Origin: Opitutia bacterium
Lineage (GTDB): Bacteria > Verrucomicrobiota > Verrucomicrobiia > Opitutales > Opitutaceae
Reading direction: 5' to 3'
NCBI GenBank assembly: GCA_025351035.1
Contig: JANXWT010000312.1
Location: 1 to 11,062 of the forward strand
Length of the DNA: 11,062 nucleotides
This document shows positions 7,108-11,062 of this stretch, piece by piece; the first letter of the stretch is position 1; each line of letters starts with the position of its first letter. The notes beneath the pieces were generated by a model. It made no database searches, was not told the origin of the DNA, and saw only the letters and a list, made by a program, of their open reading frames with translations. Made by a program: the position numbers and the translations under genes.

Positions 7108-8085
7108 CTAAAAAATCCGATCCACCATCGCGTCGCCGGCACGGAAGCGCCGCAGATTTTCCAAGAAGTGTCGCACGAGGGCTTCGTCCTGCTCGCGCTG
7201 GCCGCCGCCGAGGTGCGGGACGATGTGGCAGTTCGGCGCCGTCCACAGCGGATGCTCCGGCGGCAACGGCCCGGGGTCGAGCGCGTCGAGATACGCCCCG
7301 CCGATCTGCCCCGATTGCAACGCCGCGATCAGATCGGATTGGTTCACTGACGTGCCGCGACCGACGTTGTAGAAGCGTGCGCCACGCTTCATCTGCGCGA
7401 ATCGCGCCGCGTGGCACCAACCGCGCGCCGCCGGGCTGTCGGGCAGCACGTTCACGACGTGATCGGCGACCGCGAGTGCCGCGGCGGCGTTTTCATTCGT
7501 CACCGTCTCCACACCTTCGTCGCCGCGCGGCGAGCGGCGCATGGCGATGACGCGGCCGCGGAACGGCGCGAGCAGCTCTGCGAGCCGTTTGCCGATGGCT
7601 CCATAGCCGAGGATCACGACAGTCTGCCCCGTGAGCAGGGTCATCGCGTAGCGGTCCTCGAGATAGGGCCAGCCGCGCGGACCGGCTTGGTTGAGCACGT
7701 ATTTCGGCAACTGCCGGCCGAGTGAAAGCATCATCGCCAGCAAATGCTCGGCGCACGGCGTGGCGAAAACTGCCGACGCATTCGTGACGACCGTGCCGCG
7801 CGCCCTCATCGCCTTGCGGAAATCCGTGCGGTCGTAGCGCGTGTAACCGGCGGTGGAGATCGCGATCCATTTCAACCGCGGATGCTTCATCACGTCGTCC
7901 GGGTCCGGCTGGCCATAGGCGATGTCGGCCTCGCCGAGCGTCGGGTCGGGCTCGCCCTGCGCGAGGATGTGGCGCGTCGACTTCGCCGACTGGATGAGCC
8001 GGCAGCCGACGGCCGCGAGCCCCTCGGCAAACAAGGCGCATGCGCCCGGCCGCAATTCATGGTTCGTCCAGACAGTCAGACTCAT
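7108..8085 (-). CDS. D-2-hydroxyacid dehydrogenase family protein with altered catalytic glutamate position
   Basis: This is an NAD(P)-binding protein of the D-isomer-specific 2-hydroxyacid dehydrogenase family, which interconverts 2-oxoacids and D-2-hydroxyacids in the cytoplasm. The chosen ATG at 8085 gives 325 residues, typical for the family; the open frame reaches an ATG at 8169, but those 28 extra residues are Arg/Gly-rich and unlike the family. The dinucleotide-binding motif is GYGAIG (160-165), with substrate-binding and catalytic segments around it. Of the usual Arg-Glu-His triad, Arg243 (in VGRGTSVN) and His291 (in VPHLGGG) are present. The glutamate, normally the E of the DVFxxEPLP signature, aligns with Gly272 in DALDPGPLPPEHPLW (codon GGG at 7272-7270, one base from GAG). 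Asp270 or Glu277 might partly compensate. The arginine after the fold (MRRSP, 182-186) sits near where NADP specificity is often set. The gene is convergent with the amidohydrolase and divergent from the DUF2339 gene. Substrate is unknown. Confidence 0.85.
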   Translation of the reverse strand: MSLTVWTNHELRPGACALFAEGLAAVGCRLIQSAKSTRHILAQGEPDPTLGEADIAYGQPDPDDVMKHPRLKWIAISTAGYTRYDRTDFRKAMRARGTVVTNASAVFATPCAEHLLAMMLSLGRQLPKYVLNQAGPRGWPYLEDRYAMTLLTGQTVVILGYGAIGKRLAELLAPFRGRVIAMRRSPRGDEGVETVTNENAAAALAVADHVVNVLPDSPAARGWCHAARFAQMKRGARFYNVGRGTSVNQSDLIAALQSGQIGGAYLDALDPGPLPPEHPLWTAPNCHIVPHLGGGQREQDEALVRHFLENLRRFRAGDAMVDRIF

Positions 8086-8187
8086 GCCGTCAATCTCGCC
8101 GCGACTGCCGCGTCGTCGCAAACAAAAAGCCATCTCCTCCCCGACCCGGGCTTGCCAACCCACATCCATCGCGTCAGTGCTGAGAGC

Positions 8188-8200
8188 AGGCGGGCCGCCT
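8188..8200 (+). promoter_or_regulatory. Dyad symmetry overlapping the likely ribosome-binding site of the DUF2339 gene
   Basis: AGGCGG (8188-8193) and CCGCCT (8195-8200) form a perfect 13-base dyad around G8194, ending 3 bases before the ATG at 8204. AGGCGG is the best Shine-Dalgarno-like sequence upstream of this start, 10 bases from it, so the left arm could be hidden by pairing with the right arm. In RNA only the outer 4 bases or so could pair, with a 5-base loop. It may be an operator, a translation-dampening hairpin, or chance in GC-rich DNA. Confidence 0.25.
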
Positions 8201-8203
8201 ACT

Positions 8204-11062
8204 ATGGAAGCACTCCTCGTCTTGCTGGTTCCTTACCTGATCGTCGTCCTGACCATCCTCCCAATCTGGATGTTCATCAAAATTCGCGCCCATGACCGGG
8301 AGCAGGAGTCGCTGCGCCACCGCTTCGCCCTATTGGAGAACGCAGTGAACGCTCTCCACCTTAAACTCCGCGAGACCCAAGTCGCCGCGCCCATCGCCCC
8401 GCCTGCCAAAACGGAAAGCGCGCCAGCCCCCGCCGTGTCGGCGCAACCGCCGCCGGTGGCACTGACTCCGCCCATTCCGCCCACTCCGGCACCGAGGCCC
8501 GCTGCGGTCACGCCGCCGCCGGTGATTGCGCGACCGGCCACCCCGCCGTCCGTCCGCGCCGTGCCTAAGCCACTTCCGACCCGGCCCGCGATCAGCTGGG
8601 AGCAGTTTATGGGCGCGAAACTCTTCGCGTGGCTCGGCGGTCTCGCGCTCTTTCTCGGCGTGGCCTACTTCGTCAAATATTCCTTCGAGCACGACTGGAT
8701 TCCGCCCGCGGTGCGCGTGGCCATCGGTTTCGTCATCGGCGCGGGCCTCATTGTGGGCGGCCTGAAAATTTCCCGCGCCAAATACGCCGTGACCTCACAG
8801 ACGTTGATCGGCGCGGGTGTGGTCTCGCTCTATGTCGTGACCTTCGCCTGCCGGACCATCTACCACTTCGAGTTCTTCGGCCCGATCCCGACCTTCCTGC
8901 TGATGACGCTGATCACCGCGGCGGCGTTCGTCCTCGCGGTGCGGCTGGATGCGCAGGTCATCGCCATCCTCGGCATCCTCGGCGGATTTCTCACACCTGT
9001 TTTGCTCTCCACTGGCGTGGACAATCCCGGCGGCCTCTTCGGTTACCTCGCGCTGCTCGACGCCGGGCTCATCACCGTGGCGATGCACCGGCGTTGGCTC
9101 TACCTCGTGCCGCTCAGCGCCGGCAGCACCGTCCTCATGATGATCGGCTGGGCCGGCAAGTTCCTGACGGCGGAGAAAGGCCCCGTCGCCATGACCGTGT
9201 GCCTCGGGTTCAGCGTCCTCTATCTTGCCGCAACGGAGATCGCGCGGCACCGGCGCATCACCGACCGCTATTTCACCTGGACCGCGGCGGCGCTGCCACT
9301 TGTCGGCCTGACGTTCGGTCTCGCTTTCCTCGGTTATCCCGCACTGGCGGAGCGCGCACCGCTCTACCTCGGTTACCTCCTGCTCCTTGATGCGACGCTG
9401 CTCACCCTGACGTGGCGCGACGACACACTGCCTCATCTGCATTTCGCCGCCGGCATGATTGTGTTTGCGCTGCTCGCGATGTGGACGGGCGGATTCGTGA
9501 CCGAGGCCCTGCTCCCGTGGGCCCTCGCGAGCAATCTTGTGTTTGCGGCGATGCACACCGCGTTTCCGCTCCTGCTCGCGCGCGTGCGGCCGGCGTCGAC
9601 GCCAACGTGGTGGAGCCAAATTTTTCCCCCGCTGACACTCGTGCTGATGCTTGTGCCGATCTTCCGCCTCGACACTGTCTCGTTGCTGATCTGGCCGGCG
9701 ATCCTGCTCGTCGATGTGCTCGCGATCGGACTGGCGCTGCTGAGCGCCTCGCTCAGCGCCGTGGCCGCGGTGCTCGTGCTGACGTTGCTGGCCACCGGTC
9801 TGTGCATTTTCAAGGTCCCGGTGGCGATCGACTTCGCGCCGTCGCTGCTCTTCGTCATCGGCGGCTTCGCGCTGTTTTTCTTCGCCGCCAGCTACTGGCT
9901 GGCCCGCAAGCTCAGCGACAAACTGCCCGCGGCGGACCGACAGCTCGCCGGCATCTTCGGCGACACGCGTGCGCAACTCCCGGCGTTTTCCGCCCTGCTG
10001 CCATTCGTGCTGCTCATCATGCTCTGCGCCCGGCTGACGCTGCCGGACCCGTCAGAGGTCTTCGGCCTTGGTCTGCTGCTGGTCGTGCTGACGCTCGGCC
10101 TGTCGCGCCTGCTCGTGATCGAGTGGCTGCCGGCCTGTGCGCTTGTCGGGATGGCCTCGCTTGAATATGTGTGGCACACGCGGCATTTCGACGCGACAGC
10201 CGCCGGTGGTCTGCTGGCCTGGTATCTCGGCTTCTATGCAATTTTCGCCGCCTTCCCGTTTGTGTTCCGCCGCGACTTCGCACGCCTCACCGGCCCGTGG
10301 GCCGTGGCGGCACTGAGCGGAGTCGCGCATTTCTGGATGGCATACGGCGCGATCAAGGGCGGCTGGCCCAACGATTTTCTCGGCCTCGTGCCCGCGCTCT
10401 TCGCCGTCGCCCCGCTGGTCAGCCTCGCGTTTATTCTGCGCACGGTGTCGGCCGACAATCCCGCGCGACTCAACCGGCTCGCGTGGTTCGGCGGTGTGGC
10501 GTTGTTTTTCATCACGCTCATTTTCCCGATCCAGTTCGAGCGGCAGTGGCTCACCGTGGCATGGGCCTTGGAAGGCGCGGCGTTGCTCTGGCTTTTCCAC
10601 CGCGTGCCGCACCCGGGCCTGCGGCTGGTCGGCGCGGTGCTGCTCGTCACGGCCTTTGCCCGGCTGGCGCTGAACCCCGCGGTTCTCGGCTATCATGTCC
10701 GCGGCGACACGGCGTTGCTCAACTGGTATCTCTACGCCTACGGGCTCGCGACCGCGGCCCTGTTCGCCGGCGCCCGGCTGCTGACCCCGCCGCGCGAACG
10801 CGTGCTCGGGATCAACGCGCCGCCACTGTTCAACGCCCTCGGCGTCATCCTCGCCTTCCTGCTCCTCAACCTCGAGATCGCCGACTACTTCACGGCCGTC
10901 GGCGCGCGTTCGCTGGCGTTCCAGTTCTCGGGCAATTTTGCGCGCGACATGACCTACACCATCGCGTGGGCCCTGTTCGCCCTCGGCCTGCTTGTCGCCG
11001 GCATCTGGAAACAGCAGCGGCCCGCGCGCTACGCCGCCATCGGCCTCCTGAGCGTCGCCCTG
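8204..11062 (+). CDS. DUF2339 domain-containing large polytopic membrane protein (3' end outside window)
   Basis: The frame opens at an ATG at 8204 and stays open to the right edge, giving 953 codons with no stop. Residues about 3-25 form a first membrane helix. It is followed by a charged, probably coiled-coil stretch (about 27-60, with DREQESLRHRF and ALLENAVNALHLKL) and a Pro/Ala-rich linker to about 132. Then comes the signature entry to the DUF2339 region (PF10101), WEQFMGAKLFAWLGGLALFLG from Trp133, with FVKYSFEHDWIPPAVRVAIG after it. The rest is an almost unbroken series of hydrophobic helices, more than twenty, with short charged loops. Known for the family: very large predicted membrane proteins, widespread in Gram-negative bacteria, of unestablished function. 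I see no catalytic motif. The gene is divergent from the dehydrogenase across 118 bases. A second subunit or accessory gene may follow beyond the window. The family call is firm, the role unknown. Confidence 0.88.
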   Translation, partial: MEALLVLLVPYLIVVLTILPIWMFIKIRAHDREQESLRHRFALLENAVNALHLKLRETQVAAPIAPPAKTESAPAPAVSAQPPPVALTPPIPPTPAPRPAAVTPPPVIARPATPPSVRAVPKPLPTRPAISWEQFMGAKLFAWLGGLALFLGVAYFVKYSFEHDWIPPAVRVAIGFVIGAGLIVGGLKISRAKYAVTSQTLIGAGVVSLYVVTFACRTIYHFEFFGPIPTFLLMTLITAAAFVLAVRLDAQVIAILGILGGFLTPVLLSTGVDNPGGLFGYLALLDAGLITVAMHRRWLYLVPLSAGSTVLMMIGWAGKFLTAEKGPVAMTVCLGFSVLYLAATEIARHRRITDRYFTWTAAALPLVGLTFGLAFLGYPALAERAPLYLGYLLLLDATLLTLTWRDDTLPHLHFAAGMIVFALLAMWTGGFVTEALLPWALASNLVFAAMHTAFPLLLARVRPASTPTWWSQIFPPLTLVLMLVPIFRLDTVSLLIWPAILLVDVLAIGLALLSASLSAVAAVLVLTLLATGLCIFKVPVAIDFAPSLLFVIGGFALFFFAASYWLARKLSDKLPAADRQLAGIFGDTRAQLPAFSALLPFVLLIMLCARLTLPDPSEVFGLGLLLVVLTLGLSRLLVIEWLPACALVGMASLEYVWHTRHFDATAAGGLLAWYLGFYAIFAAFPFVFRRDFARLTGPWAVAALSGVAHFWMAYGAIKGGWPNDFLGLVPALFAVAPLVSLAFILRTVSADNPARLNRLAWFGGVALFFITLIFPIQFERQWLTVAWALEGAALLWLFHRVPHPGLRLVGAVLLVTAFARLALNPAVLGYHVRGDTALLNWYLYAYGLATAALFAGARLLTPPRERVLGINAPPLFNALGVILAFLLLNLEIADYFTAVGARSLAFQFSGNFARDMTYTIAWALFALGLLVAGIWKQQRPARYAAIGLLSVAL

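Noticed and set aside
8086..8169. A 28-residue N-terminal extension of the dehydrogenase from the ATG at 8169.
   Set aside because: The extension is Arg/Gly-rich and unlike the family N-terminus. Starting at 8085 gives a normal-length protein beginning with the first beta strand.
8795..9976. A 393-codon minus-strand frame opposite the DUF2339 gene.
   Set aside because: It is a low-complexity Glu/Arg/Gln/His/Asp-rich product, as expected opposite Leu/Ala/Val-rich membrane helices. No motif is present.

Overview
This is a high-GC chromosomal window with tightly packed genes. Its most informative content is the start of an alternative complex III (ACIII) operon on the minus strand. ACIII is found in Bacteroidota, Verrucomicrobiota, Planctomycetota, some Proteobacteria and others. 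The GC-rich codon use, the gene styles (DUF2339 giant membrane protein, secreted amidohydrolase) and the ActB/ActC sequences look most like a Verrucomicrobiota member of the Opitutaceae type. That assignment is inference from general resemblance, not a search result.

Layout. Minus strand, reading right to left: a small ORF of 65 codons (5537-5340) with a Tat/Sec-like hydrophobic segment; actA, a pentaheme cytochrome c (5309-4656); actB, an iron-sulfur/molybdopterin-fold subunit (4656-1309); and actC, an NrfD-like quinol-site membrane subunit (1309 to beyond base 1). The act genes overlap by one base at each junction (TGATG), so they are very probably translationally coupled. actD, actE and actF, and often a cytochrome c oxidase, would be expected beyond the left edge.

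Across a gap of about 190 bases (5538-5724), a secreted metal-dependent amidohydrolase is transcribed divergently on the plus strand (5725-7014). The gap carries a perfect 10-base inverted repeat with one arm toward each gene, a candidate shared operator. The amidohydrolase is convergent with a minus-strand D-2-hydroxyacid dehydrogenase-like gene (8085-7108), in which the position of the family's catalytic glutamate reads as glycine. Divergent from that gene, a very large polytopic DUF2339 membrane protein begins at 8204 and runs off the right edge.

How the genes fit together. The ACIII genes build a membrane complex that oxidises (mena)quinol and passes electrons through FeS clusters and c-type hemes to a periplasmic cytochrome c or directly to a terminal oxidase. 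The other three genes have no evident metabolic link to it. No rRNA, tRNA, CRISPR array, transposase or integrase was recognised. Nothing here is clearly a wholly new system. The leads most worth checking are the small ORF at the head of the ACIII operon (with a C8 tract at codons 3-5), the paired inverted repeat, and the altered dehydrogenase active site.
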